A stretch of DNA of 64,000 nt from Bombardia bombarda (lineage: Eukaryota > Ascomycota > Sordariomycetes > Sordariales > Lasiosphaeriaceae). The notes under the pieces are model-generated. The model was not told the DNA's origin and did no database searches. It worked only from the letters and a program-made list of their open reading frames with translations. Position numbers and translations under genes: made by a program. Shown here piece by piece: positions 1 to 10,076 of the stretch. Positions within the stretch are counted from its first letter, which is position 1. Every line of letters begins with the position of its first letter. The stretch is from the NCBI GenBank assembly GCA_030512295.1, contig JAULSR010000002.1, positions 6,758,001 through 6,822,000 of the forward strand. Direction: 5' to 3'.

Positions 1-868
1 GCACGTACGACAGGATCTGCATCTCCTTGCTCTCCCCCGACGCGGCACCGCCAAGCTTGCCGCTCTGCATGTCGCCGCTGCCAGCAAAGCCGCCCAACCC
101 CCCGCCGCGGTCGTTGAGAATCACGACTTGTTCTGTCTCGTTGTAGTTGGAGGCGTGACCCTCCTCGTCCAGACCGCGGGAGAAGTAGCGCGTGCCGCCG
201 CGGTGCCTCGAACGGCGGGTGATGAGCCCGACCGTCATGGGCGTGCCCTTGAAAGTGGTGTTGTGGAGCTCGAGCATGCCGAAGACGACGGGCAGGATGT
301 AGGGGTCGATGCTCGGCTGGGGCGCAGGCTGCCCTCTGCCGCCCTTTGTGCGGAAGTCGATCAGGTCGGACTGGACGAATCGGTTCCAGAAGAAGCGGTC
401 ATCGGCCCTTGCCCACAGCGGGCTCGAGGGGTCCTGGTGGGCCTGGCGCTGGAAGCTGTTGGTGAGATCGACCGAGTAGGAGAAGTACATGGGCCCGGTC
501 TTGATGAAGTTCCTGAGCAGGGCGAGGAACTTGTCCTCGTCTGGGTCGCGGACCTGGCGCTCGCGCAGCGGGAGGAACTCGGTCGAGACCACCTTGTATA
601 CCATGTGGCCCTTGAGGCGGCCAACCGGCAGGGTCTTTGTGATGACGATGATGTACTTGTCCAGGCGCAGGCGGACGATGCCCAGGATGCCGGCGATGCT
701 GGAGACGCGCGACACACGCTTGCCGGCGAGGAGCGAGGCATCGCTGAGACGGATGTCGCCCGTGGGGCGGTCGATGCTCAGGGCGGCCGCATTGGGGCTC
801 GAGGGCGAGGTGAAGTTGTACGAGTCGGAGGCGACCTGGACGTTGATGTCGCGGAAGGGGAGCGTCAT
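1..868 (-). CDS. SAC1: SAC1-type phosphoinositide phosphatase (5' part only)
   Basis: Family role: Sac1 dephosphorylates phosphatidylinositol monophosphates, chiefly PI4P, at ER and Golgi membranes. Seen here: an open frame of 289 codons from the ATG at 868 that runs off the left edge, so the 3' end is missing. The N-terminus MTLPFRDINVQ followed by a serine/proline stretch and SIDRPTGDIRLSDAS is the usual start of fungal Sac1. The Sac domain continues with YKVVSTEFLPL, the segment ending in FIKTGPMYFSYSVDLT, FFWNRFVQSDLI and GLITRRSRHRGGTRYFSRG. The catalytic CX5R loop and the C-terminal membrane anchors would lie outside the window. A glycine-rich insert (about residues 252-280) follows the conserved NYNETEQ motif. 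No intron is needed in this part. It is divergent from the Rab5 gene. Confidence 0.9.
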   Translation of the reverse strand, partial: MTLPFRDINVQVASDSYNFTSPSSPNAAALSIDRPTGDIRLSDASLLAGKRVSRVSSIAGILGIVRLRLDKYIIVITKTLPVGRLKGHMVYKVVSTEFLPLRERQVRDPDEDKFLALLRNFIKTGPMYFSYSVDLTNSFQRQAHQDPSSPLWARADDRFFWNRFVQSDLIDFRTKGGRGQPAPQPSIDPYILPVVFGMLELHNTTFKGTPMTVGLITRRSRHRGGTRYFSRGLDEEGHASNYNETEQVVILNDRGGGLGGFAGSGDMQSGKLGGAASGESKEMQILSYV

Positions 869-1798
869 CTTGAATTGTGCTGGGGGAACGAGGGGAACTG
901 GCGATGTTGCTGGTACAGGTGCTGGTACAGGTGCTGGTACAGGCGCCGCTGGCTCGTCATAAAAGGCACAAATGGCAAAGGGCGTCGACCGTCTTGTAGC
1001 ATGGACGGTTTCAGATCCCAGGTGGCAACACAACAACCTGAAGCCAATTTGTGGTGTTGGAGGCACAGTAGCTAATTATGGTAGTCTACTTGGTAACCCG
1101 GTAAACCAGTATCTCGGCGTGGACCGTGGTGGCTTCCTAACAGGGGCCCAACAAGACGGGCTGGAATTAGGTGTTCTTGGTGTTGCCAGTTTCCAGTTGC
1201 GCTGTCAGCTTTGAGACGTCACCGCCGGCTGGCAAACCAGTGGTGACATAACAGGGCTTGCACGGTCCCCTCGGCTGGCTGGCAAGCTGGGCTGTGTGTG
1301 CTACTAATCCACACGCGCTAGCCGAGATAGGTCTGGAGCATTAAGACAATCACGTGTAGCGCACGAGCCAATCGGCGCCTGCAGGCTTGTCGTTCCGCCG
1401 CCTGACGTGTTGCCGGACTTTCAGTGGCCAGTGGGCTGGCCAGTGGGATCCCAGTGCAGTCAGTGGCAGGGTCCAGGCTTAAACAGGCTGCCGCGCATCA
1501 ATGACCTGCCCCGACCCGGTCTTGTTCCCGTGCTTCGCTCGAGGCAACTGACTGCAAGTGCAACTCAACCGAATCTCGCATCTCACATCTCCCGACTCGT
1601 CATCGTGCTCCATCTCTACTGCCTCCATCACCACCGCGTCCGCCGACTTCCCACCGAACAACGGAAATTTTGTCCGCATCGACGACGCTACCATTTCCCC
1701 GTCTTAACCATCGTGTTTAATCCCTACAGCGCCGCATCTTGGTCTTTAGCCTCCGTCTCCCCGAACCACCACACCGGCATCACATACTCTCCTCCGCC
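869..1798. promoter_or_regulatory. Divergent intergenic region between SAC1 and the Rab5 gene
   Basis: This 930-base stretch must hold the promoters and 5' UTRs of both flanking genes. Bases 911-946 are three tandem copies of a 12-base unit (TGGTACAGGTGC, last copy one change) close upstream of the SAC1 start. The side near the Rab5 ATG is pyrimidine-rich, as is common in fungal leaders. No TATA box or protein gene could be supported. Confidence 0.45.
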
Positions 1799-2655
1799 AT
1801 GGCAGCTCGAGGACCTCCCGGCGCACGTGGCATGGGCAGCCGCTTTGCACAGTTCAAACTGGTGCTTCTGGGTAAGCCGGCCCTCGTCTTGGTCGACCCA
1901 GGGCTGGCCAGATGAACGAGATAGGTGCTGACTGCCAAAACAGGTGAATCCGCAGTGGGAAAGAGCTCCATAGTATTGCGATTCGTAAAGGTGAGCCAGT
2001 ATCTGTCCCGACAAACACACCACAGCAGCTGACCGCCTCGAAGGATCAATTCGACTCGTACAGAGAATCAACTATCGGCGCCGCTTTCCTAACACAGACC
2101 ATATCTTTGGACGAAAACACCACAGTCAAGTTTGAGATCTGGGATACGGCAGGCCAAGAACGTTACAAGTCTCTGGCTCCCATGTACTACAGAAACGCAA
2201 ACTGCGCCGTCGTTGTCTACGATATCACGCAAGCGGTAAGCCACCCTCTCTCTTTGTCTTGCTGTCTATGTCATTGATCTGCATCATGTACTGACAAGAT
2301 ACAACAGTCATCTCTCGACAAGGCAAAGGCGTGGGTAAAGGAGCTGCAGCGCCAGGCCAACGAAAACATCATTATCGCCCTTGCAGGGAACAAGCTCGAT
2401 CTCGTGACGGAACAGCCCGATAAGCGGGCCATTCCTGCCGCGGATGCCGAGGCATACGCAAAAGAGGCGGGCCTCCTTTTCTTCGAGACGTCGGCCAAGA
2501 CAGCCGAGAACGTTAGGGAACTCTTCACAGCGATCGCCAAGAAGCTGCCGCTCGACCAGGCCGGGCCAAGACATGCCCGTCCTGGCCAGCGACCAGGCGT
2601 CAGTCTGGCCCCGGAAGGAGCAAACACGCAGGCTGGGGCGCCGTGCGCCTGCTAA
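1799..2655 (+). CDS. Rab5-family small GTPase (Vps21/Ypt5-like)
   Basis: Early-endosome Rab GTPase that controls endosome fusion and traffic to the vacuole (family knowledge). Four exons, 1799-1871, 1944-1990, 2044-2235 and 2308-2655, give 219 residues. All G motifs are visible: P-loop GESAVGKSS, switch I threonine in [31 protein letters not shown] (Rab5-like switch II), NKLDL and ETSAKT. The end GAPCAC supplies the CXC double-cysteine prenylation signal. The alanine after STIGA is a Rab5 hallmark. The ATG at 1799 gives a short N-terminal extension ([16 protein letters not shown]) before the G domain. Splice sites are GT-AG, and the exon joins keep all motifs in frame. Confidence 0.93.
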
Positions 2656-3531
2656 AGAACGAGACAAGGTACGGGGGTGTGGCATTGAGGCGGGAGGCAA
2701 GATCTAGAGGCGGAAGGAAACCCCGTGTTGCATGGTGGGCGCAGCTGTGGAGTTGGGCTATTGACAATAGACTTGGTCGCTTTACTGCCCATGGCTTGGA
2801 AGGGTTTTGGGGATTGATTGTCGACAAATATCCCGTGTGGAAGTCTTTTTGGTAGGACGGGTGATTCGTCCGTTTTAATACCTCGTTTTATTTTGATCGT
2901 TTCTTACGGCTGTTTTTCTACACCTAGGTCGAGGGACGGAAGCGCAACATGGTCGTCGTGCCGGATGTCCGGCAAGCGAGTCAAAGGGGCTGTGGAGGCC
3001 GGTGCTGGTGCTGGTGCTGGTGATAGTGCATTCTACGCCGTTGTATAGTATGCAGATAGAGCAACAGCTTGCAGCGGATGACTCTGGTAATAAGTAATTC
3101 ATGGAATGTATTTGTGGATGTTGTTGCGATTTGAGATGATGCACGGGCAGATGGACGAGAGAGATGACGAATTGACGCTAGGAAATCGTGGGGTCGAGAC
3201 CGCAATTCGGCTTTTACTTTTGTTTGTAGATGGCGTGCATGTGAAGCGATGCAATGTGGTCAAACATGATAAACAGGTAGGTGAATTTTGATGGTATCTC
3301 GACGTATGCTGTGATACCTTGGGAAGGTGTTGAGGTGTTTGGTAGCTCGGCAGGTACTGTGCAGACCCCTGTCGGACGAGCTGGACTTGCTTGGCCGCTG
3401 AGTGGCAGTTGCCCACAGCAGCCTCTTCCCGGTTCTTTGCCGAACGTTTTTTGCTCAGAGCAACATTTCTCCGCCAAAACACCACCACCTACCCGAACCC
3501 AATTGCGCCTCGCAGGCCACCCCATTCCCTC
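2656..3531. other. Intergenic region between the Rab5 gene and MIC60
   Basis: Contains the Rab5 3' UTR and the MIC60 promoter. A short (GGTGCT)n run lies at 3001-3022. Short open frames here look like chance: none has a recognisable motif. Confidence 0.5.
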
Positions 3532-5708
3532 ATGTTGCGGACCTCGCTTCGATCCGTGAGGGCGCTGGGCAGCAGGCCTGTCGCGGCTACTGCTGGTCGT
3601 CAATGGCAAGCAGTCGTCGTGCGGCGCGCGGCCGTCTCCGGGCAGGTATGACCTCATTCCAGCGCTACCACCTGCCTACCTACTATTCATCGTGAGGTGT
3701 TGTCTTGCTGATGTGACCCCTTTTGCAGCGTTACTTTGCCGACGACAAGAAGCCCATCGTCCTCCCCTCCGCCGAGACCCTTACGTCCCCCTCGACGCCA
3801 CCCCCGTCGTCGTCTGCTACTGAGAAGGTGACCTCGTCGACAATCGCCCCCGAGGGTGCCCCTTTGACACCGCCCGCCCCAGGCTCGCCAGTGCCTCCCG
3901 CCACGGCTCCTACCGCCCCTCCCCCGCCCCGCCGCCCGCCCCTAAGAAGAGAGGCTTCTTCCGGAGACTGCGCAACTATGTCCTGACCCTCACCATCCTC
4001 GGCGCCCTCTCCTTCGGCGGCGGCGTCTGGTATTCGCGCATCAATGACAACTTCCACGACTTCTTCACCGAGTACATCCCGTATGGCGAGCAGGCCGTGC
4101 TGTACATGGAGGAGATCGACTTCAAGAAGCGCTTCCCTAATGTGGCCAACCGTGTAGCCGCCAAGAAGCGTGATGTTGGAGAACAGGTCACTATCTCGTC
4201 TCAGAGCGGCGCCTCGTGGCGGGTTGCCGACGGCGGCGAGACGTCTGGCCGCCAGTCTAGCGCTATCAAGCAGACTGTAGCTGCGGTCAAGGAGGCTGTC
4301 AGGCCCAAGAAGGAAGCAGCAGCTCCCGCCATCGTCGAGGCCAAGAAGGAGACGCCCGTTCTCCCCAAGGTTGATGCCAAGGCCACGGAGAAGACTGCTC
4401 TAGCACCTGCTGTCACTGAGCCAGCGGTTGCTCTCGCCGCTCCTACTAGCCCTCCCGCCATTGTCGAGACCAAGACCAAGGCCTGGAAGGCACCCGAGGT
4501 CGATGAGCCTTCGCGCTACCCACCTGCGTCGCCAATCGACCCCCTGGCCATTCCCGACGCCGCAGAGCCCGTGGTGCAGGACCTTGTTCGCATGCTCAAC
4601 GATATCATCACGGTTGTGAACCATGATGGCGCCAACCTCAAGTACGCCAGAACCATTGGCAAGGCCAAGGACGAGCTCAGCAAAGTCGGCAGGAAGATCA
4701 AGGATATCAAGGCTGCCGTTGAGAAGGATGCGGCCAAGCAGGTCAAGGCACGTGTCGACGGCTTTGACAAGGCCGCGAACGAGCTGGTGACGCGCATCGA
4801 GGGTGCTATGGCTTCCCAAGAAACGCAGTGGCGCCAAGAGTTCGAGGAGGAGATGCAGCGGGTGAGAAAGAGCTACGACGAGAAGGTCAGCCTCGTGCAG
4901 CAGCGCGAGAGGCAGATCGGCGAGGAGAAGCTCAACAACAGGCTTCTGGAGCAGGCGGTCGAGCTGCAGCGCCGGTTTGCGCAGGACATCAAGAAGCACG
5001 TCGAGAAGGAGCGCGACGGGCGGCTGGGCAAGCTGGAGTATCTTTCGTCGGCTGTGTCTGAGCTGGAGCGCCTCACAACGGGCTGGAACGACGTGGTTGA
5101 CACGAACCTCCGGACCCAGCAGTTGCACGTCGCGGTCGACGCGGTTCGCGCCAGTCTCGAAGACTCGCAGCATCCCCGCCCCTTTATCAAGGAGCTTGTT
5201 GCGTTGAAGGAGATTGCATCGGACGACGCCGTTGTTGACGCCGCGATTGCCTCGATTAACCCCACTGCCTACCAGCGCGGCATCTCGCCGCCGGCAGAGC
5301 TTGTCGACCGGTTCCGCCGGGTCGCCACTGAGGTTCGCAAGGCATCGTTGCTTCCTGAGGATGCCGGCGTTGCCAGCCACGCGTCAAGCTACGTCCTCAG
5401 CAAGCTGCTCTTCAAGAAGCAGGGTCTCGCAGCCGGCGACGATGTCGAGAGCATCCTGACCCGAACGCAGACCTATCTTGAGGAGGGCGATCTGGATAAC
5501 GCGGCCCGGGAGATGAATGGTCTGTCTGGATGGGCAAAGACGCTCAGCAGAGACTGGCTGGGTGAGGTCAGGAAGGTGCTGGAGGTGCAGCAAGCTCTAG
5601 AGGTATGTGCCTAACTATTTCTACTTGAAGTATCATTGGTGTGCTAACATTTTTTTCGTACAGGTAATTCAGACAGAGGCGAGACTACAGAGTCTCAAGA
5701 TGGAGTAG
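3532..5708 (+). CDS. MIC60: MIC60/mitofilin, MICOS core subunit (apparent one-base frameshift)
   Basis: Inner-mitochondrial-membrane protein that builds crista junctions as core of the MICOS complex. Three exons: 3532-3645, 3729-5602 and 5664-5708. The first exon encodes a basic presequence (MLRTSLRSVRALGSRPVAA), then a proline-rich stretch, a single membrane helix (about 3976-4035, ending LSFGGGVWYS), the conserved FTEYIPYGEQAVLYMEE, a long coiled-coil, and the C-terminal mitofilin domain ending QTEARLQSLKME. The exon lengths sum to 2,033, one base short of a full frame: the frame reading RYFADDKKPIV must change to the one reading PKKRGFFRRLRNYV within the C-rich tract at about 3912-3943. 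One lost C would explain this, giving about 677 residues. No intron of suitable length and phase was found there. A sequencing or assembly error is the likeliest cause, but a real mutation cannot be excluded. Confidence 0.88.
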
Positions 5709-6547
5709 ATGGCGGGTTTCTTTTGTCCTTGTACATTTGATTTGGCCTCGTTAGAACGTGTCCGGAAATAGGGGCTGGGGTTGCTGCTGCGGCTGCCACT
5801 GGCTCATTGTGTCAAGATAGCAGTGAATAGACAATGGACTTGGAGATGCTTGTGAATACTGCGTGATTGTAGGTTTCGGTTATTGTTTGATATGAGGATA
5901 ATATTGTATTGTTGTTGAGTCTATTACTTTGTGTGAAGGCGTTCTATGCATAAAATGCGATCGACAACTATTAGAAATATCAAACAGATCATCAGTTGAA
6001 ACTTGAGACAAATTTCTGTCTATGATTTCTATATTTCAATTAGTGTATCAACTTTATCACTAACTTAAGTGATGGATTGTGTGAGTGAGTCTAAAGTCGG
6101 GTGCTGACGGAAATCGGGGTTTCCGGATTTGGTCTCTAAATTTCCCGAGCATAGTTTTGATGTCACGACTTTACAACAAACATGCTTCATGATTTACGCT
6201 TTTTCTTAAAGAACGAATATTCTTTTAAAAACATGGCACAAATCAACAAATCAACGGATTAAAACGCTCAGCAGTTAGGACCATCTTGTTCCTCAATGTC
6301 GGGGAGCTTCCTCCTGGTGCTGCTCACTCGCCCAAAACCGAAGCGAGTGTCTCCTCTTCTTCCTCATCTTCATCATCACCACCACCACCACCTCCGATTT
6401 CGGTCATCGCCACCAATAACAACATCATTTCAATTCCCATCTTCCCCCCTCACGTCATCACCTCCTGCAACAACAACAATAACAACAACAGCAACAAAAA
6501 AGCAGCATCCCCGCCACCGCCACCGCCACCACCACCATCACTCCACC
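5709..6547. other. Intergenic region between MIC60 and the FPGS-like gene
   Basis: AT-rich downstream of MIC60 (about 5750-6250), then pyrimidine- and CAC/CAA-rich from 6350 to 6547 next to the FPGS-like start. The frame is open 84 codons upstream of that start but encodes only His/Ser/Thr low-complexity sequence, so it is best read as 5' UTR. Confidence 0.5.
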
Positions 6548-8152
6548 ATGTCATCGTCATCACACACCTACGACGAGGCTCTCGCCCGCCTCGCCCAGCT
6601 GCAGTCCAACCGCACCATCGTCAACTTGTTTGAGCCATCGACAACAAACCCGCCCGCAGACCTCAATGCGCTCGCAATCCCCGAGATGGTGGCCTGGCTC
6701 GGGCGCGCGGGGTACACGCCGGCGGACCTGGCGGCCGCGGGGCTGCGGTGCGTGCACGTCGCCGGCACAAAGGGCAAGGGGTCCGTGAGCACGCTTGTTG
6801 CCTCCATCCTGAGGCAATACACCTCGGCCTCTGCTTCTTCTTTTTCTTCTTCTTCTTCTTCTTCTTCTTCTTCTGCTTCAGCAGCAGGGCCTGCAGTGGG
6901 CACGTACACCTCCCCGCACCTCGTCTCGGTGCGCGAGCGCATCCTGCTCGACGGGCGGCCCATCCCGCGGGGGCTATTTGCGCGGTACTTCTTCGAGGTC
7001 TGGGACCGGCTGACGCAGGCGGCGAAGGAGGCGGGGGATAAAGAGGTGGCGGATGGCGACCACGACGGGCCGGCGACCAAGCCGTTCTACTTTCGGTTCC
7101 TGACGATCCTGGCGCTGCACGTGTTTGTGCGCGAGGGCGTGCGGTCGGCCGTGGTGGAGTGCGGGATCGGGGCCGAGTACGACTCGACGAATGTGCTGCC
7201 GGCCGAGGCGGTCACGGCCGCGGTGGTGACGCAGCTCGGGGTGGACCATGTGGCGATGCTGGGGGACACGGTGGAGAAGATTGCGTGGCATAAGGCGGGG
7301 GTGTTTAAGAAGGGGGTGAGGGGGTTTACGAGGCGGCTGGAAGGAGGGGAGGGAGAGGGGGTAATGAGGGTGTTGAGGGAGAGGGCGAGGGAGAAGGGGG
7401 TGAAGGAGTTGGTGGAGGTTTGCGATGGGGATGTGGAGAGGTGGAAGGGGGTCGAGGGCGCGAGGCTCGAGGGGCCGTTCCAGAAGAGAAATATGGCGCT
7501 GGCCGTGGCGGCGGCGAGGGAGCACTTGATGAAGATGGGGGTGAGGTTTGAGGGGTCGTTTGGGGAGGAGGGATATGCGCTGGATGAGATGCCGGCTGAG
7601 TTTGAGAGGGGGTTGAGAGAGGCCGAGTTGAGGGGACGATGTGAGGTATACAAGGACGGTGAGGGGGTTGAGTGGTTTATTGATGGCGCGCATACTGTGG
7701 ACAGCATTGCCGGTGTTGGGCAGTGGTTCGCGGGCAAGTCCAAATCGTCGACAATAGGGGATAGTGATGGGGTGCGAGTGCTGCTGTTCAACCAGCAGGA
7801 GCGTGATCCCACCATGTTGTTGGGGGCACTGCTCACGGCTGCGAATAAGGAGGCGGGCGCCGCCGCGCCGGCTTTTACACACGCCATCTTTACGAGGAAC
7901 GAGGAGACTGCGCCGACAAAAGACGAGCCAGAGCGGGACCTGGCGGTGCAGACCAAGGGGCGAGATACCTTACAGACGTTTGGCAGTGGTACCGAGGCGG
8001 TGATATTGAACGCCGTCCAGCCGTCAGCCAAGCTGATCAGAAACATTGCACGACAGGCCAAAAAGGACGACAAGACCTGCAAGGTGTTGGTGACGGGGAG
8101 CTTCCACCTCGTCGGCGCTGTGCTCAAGACTATCGATCATGTTGAATACTAA
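6548..8152 (+). CDS. Folylpolyglutamate synthase-family protein, divergent paralogue with poly-Ser insert
   Basis: Mur-ligase-type enzyme that ATP-dependently adds glutamate to folates (family knowledge). Intronless, 534 residues from ATG 6548, the first Met ahead of the conserved YDEALARLAQLQSN. Visible motifs: P-loop HVAGTKGKGS (about residues 70-79), TSPHLVSVRERI omega loop, FYFRFLTILALHVF, VVECGIGAEYDSTN, LGDTVEKIAWHKAG, GRCEV, DGAHTVDS and, near the C-terminus, VLVTGSFHLVGAV. A serine tract coded by a TCT repeat (6834-6873, about residues 93-112) splits the usual short link between P-loop and omega loop. The sequence between KKGV and GPFQKRN is also unlike the neighbour's. It is convergent with a canonical FPGS gene 204 bases away, so this copy may be a duplicate with altered substrate preference or a dihydrofolate synthase-like role. 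Activity is not proven by sequence alone. Confidence 0.85.
   Translation: MSSSSHTYDEALARLAQLQSNRTIVNLFEPSTTNPPADLNALAIPEMVAWLGRAGYTPADLAAAGLRCVHVAGTKGKGSVSTLVASILRQYTSASASSFSSSSSSSSSSASAAGPAVGTYTSPHLVSVRERILLDGRPIPRGLFARYFFEVWDRLTQAAKEAGDKEVADGDHDGPATKPFYFRFLTILALHVFVREGVRSAVVECGIGAEYDSTNVLPAEAVTAAVVTQLGVDHVAMLGDTVEKIAWHKAGVFKKGVRGFTRRLEGGEGEGVMRVLRERAREKGVKELVEVCDGDVERWKGVEGARLEGPFQKRNMALAVAAAREHLMKMGVRFEGSFGEEGYALDEMPAEFERGLREAELRGRCEVYKDGEGVEWFIDGAHTVDSIAGVGQWFAGKSKSSTIGDSDGVRVLLFNQQERDPTMLLGALLTAANKEAGAAAPAFTHAIFTRNEETAPTKDEPERDLAVQTKGRDTLQTFGSGTEAVILNAVQPSAKLIRNIARQAKKDDKTCKVLVTGSFHLVGAVLKTIDHVEY
6834..6873 (+). repeat. TCT trinucleotide microsatellite inside the FPGS-like gene
   Basis: A nearly uninterrupted TTC/TCT run encodes the poly-serine tract. 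Length changes by whole units would keep the frame. Confidence 0.85.
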
Positions 8153-8356
8153 GTCTCGGCTCCATGTATATAATGATAATAACACCCTCCTGGCCCTAGC
8201 CATCTTTACTCCGGTGTCCTAGTTCCCCAGACAGACCCAACATGCCGCGAAGCCACCTGGCCTGTAAATGATTTTGGTGTATGTGTGTATATATGCAAAG
8301 AGAAAAAATATGGCATGCAATCGTGATGAAGCCTACATTACCGTAACCCAACAGAT

Positions 8357-10076
8357 TTAAAGGGACTCTGCTCCTCCTTCTAGAATACCCAATGCGCCCC
8401 CTACCAGATGGAGACTGCCGGTGATCAAGGCCTCCACCTTCTGGTCTCCTTCTTTCGTACTTGTTAGGGCGCGGACCTTATTGATGGCCTCCTCGATGCT
8501 GGGGACGACCATGACGTTGGCCGACGGGTCTAGGGCCGACCACTTTTCGGCAAAGACGCGCTGTATGGTGAGCTTTTCAATGTCCTTGGGGTTGTGCTGG
8601 TGGGACACAAAGTCTAGATCCTGTCAGCAAGGACCAAAAGATAAAGGGAGGAGACGAAAGTCATTACCTCTCTTGTAGCCCGACTCTGCATACGTCACAT
8701 TGGTGCAAAAGATGACATGACGGAATCCGGCCCCGTCGGCGTTCTTAACCGTGTTGCACAACTCATCAAGAAAGTCGACGGCCTCTTGGCGGCCCTGCTG
8801 ATTGAAGACCAGCGCCTTGGGCCCCGTCGACGACACGTTCTTCTTCCTGGTGGCGCACTCGTCGACAAACCAACGGGCAGCCATCTTGAGGCTGTCGACC
8901 GTGTGTGCGCCGTCGACGTGCCAGATGACATTGCCCTCCTCCTTGACCTCGCAGCGGCCGCGCCAGACCACCTGCTCCAGCCCCTCAACAAACTCGCGCG
9001 GGAGGGGAGCATCGTGGTTGCTGGGCACAACAAACGACGGGTCGATGTTTGCCAGGGCGGTCTCGGCCAGGGCGATGGCGAGGGTCGCGTTCTTCTTTTG
9101 GAAGTTCGCGTCGGGGCGGATCTTGACAGCAGCGAGGCGGGGATCGATGTCGAGCACGCGAAGTTCGACGCTTTTCTCGGCAGCGCGGTCCTGCAGGACA
9201 CGGGTAGCGGGGGCGACCTGCTCGATGGTGAAGGCAGGGCTGCCTTTCTTCATAATGCCGGCCTTGTGCCAGGCGATCTTGTCGACGGTGGCGCCCAGGA
9301 CGTAGATGTGGTCGATTCCGAGGGTGCTGATGCCGGTGGCGACGGGGCGGTCGACGACGTTGGTGGCGTCGAACTCGCCGCCGATGCCCGTCTCGTAGAC
9401 GGCCGCGTCGATGCCCTCGGACAGGAAGACGTGGTAGCTCATGAGGGTGAGGTAGCGCGAGTAGATGGGCTTGGAGCTGGCGCCAGACGACTCGAGGCGG
9501 TCCCAGACGTCGAAGAAGTAGCGGGCAAAGAGGTCCTCGGTCAGCGGGGTCGAGTCGATCCGGATGCGCTCTCTCACCGCGATGAGGTGGGGGGAGGTGA
9601 AGAGGCCGATGCGGCGGGGCAGCCCATGCTGGCGGCGGTAGCGGGCGAGGATGGAGTCGGTGAAGGCGCAGGTGCTGCCCTTGCCCTTGGTGCCGGCAAC
9701 GTGGATGATGTTGAGCCGGTCCAGGTCGGCAGACGAGTAGCCGAGGCGGGCGAGGTAGCCGCGCATCTCGGCGACCGAGGCGGCATCGGGGCGGACGCCG
9801 GCCTTGCGACGGGCCTCGATCACGGCGTAGGGCGTCTGCAGCGAGTTGAGCGCGTCAATTGCATCCTGTCGTGTTCACTTAGCAATTGTTTCTATCTTTT
9901 TGTTTGCTTAGGGGGATCCTTGCATTGTATGTCCTACTGCTCGTCTTGGCCCGGGATGATGATGTCGTGGCCATTTTCCGTGATAAGAACTGGCTCCTTT
10001 GTGATGAAGATGATATTCGTGATGCCGATGGCCTCGAAAAGAGAAGCGACGCTATCCGCCGTGCCGCATAGTGCAT
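8357..10076 (-). CDS. Folylpolyglutamate synthase, canonical copy with mitochondrial presequence
   Basis: Adds gamma-linked glutamates to reduced folates, retaining them in cytosol and mitochondria. Exons (minus strand) 10076-9924, 9865-8668 and 8613-8357 give 535 residues. The join SSRTYN|DAIDALNSLQTPYAVIEARRKAG is the standard FPGS N-terminus. Further motifs: HVAGTKGKGSTCAF (P-loop about residue 109), FTSPHLIAVRERIRID, YETGIGGEFDATNVV, DKIAWHKAGIMKKG, NFQKKNATLA, GRCEV, DGAHTVDSL, YKRDFVSHQ across intron 2, and ITGSLHLVGGAL. The first intron (9866-9923) begins GC rather than GT. Residues 1-34 are rich in Arg, Ser and Ala without acidic residues, like a mitochondrial targeting peptide. A second in-frame Met at residue 35 could start a cytosolic form, as known for FPGS in other eukaryotes. 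Probably the orthologue of Neurospora met-6 or yeast MET7. Confidence 0.92.

Noticed and set aside
128..1075. Long plus-strand open frame across SAC1
   Set aside because: Antisense shadow of the SAC1 coding region; its translation is low-information and the minus strand carries clear Sac-domain motifs.
4400..5380. Long minus-strand open frame opposite MIC60
   Set aside because: Shadow frame caused by codon bias in MIC60; no domain.
6296..6547. N-terminal extension of the FPGS-like gene
   Set aside because: Open in frame but encodes only His/Ser/Thr repeats from a CAC-rich leader. The conserved protein starts at 6548.
6974..8127. Two long minus-strand frames opposite the FPGS-like gene
   Set aside because: GC-bias shadows with Pro/Arg/His-rich, motif-free translations.
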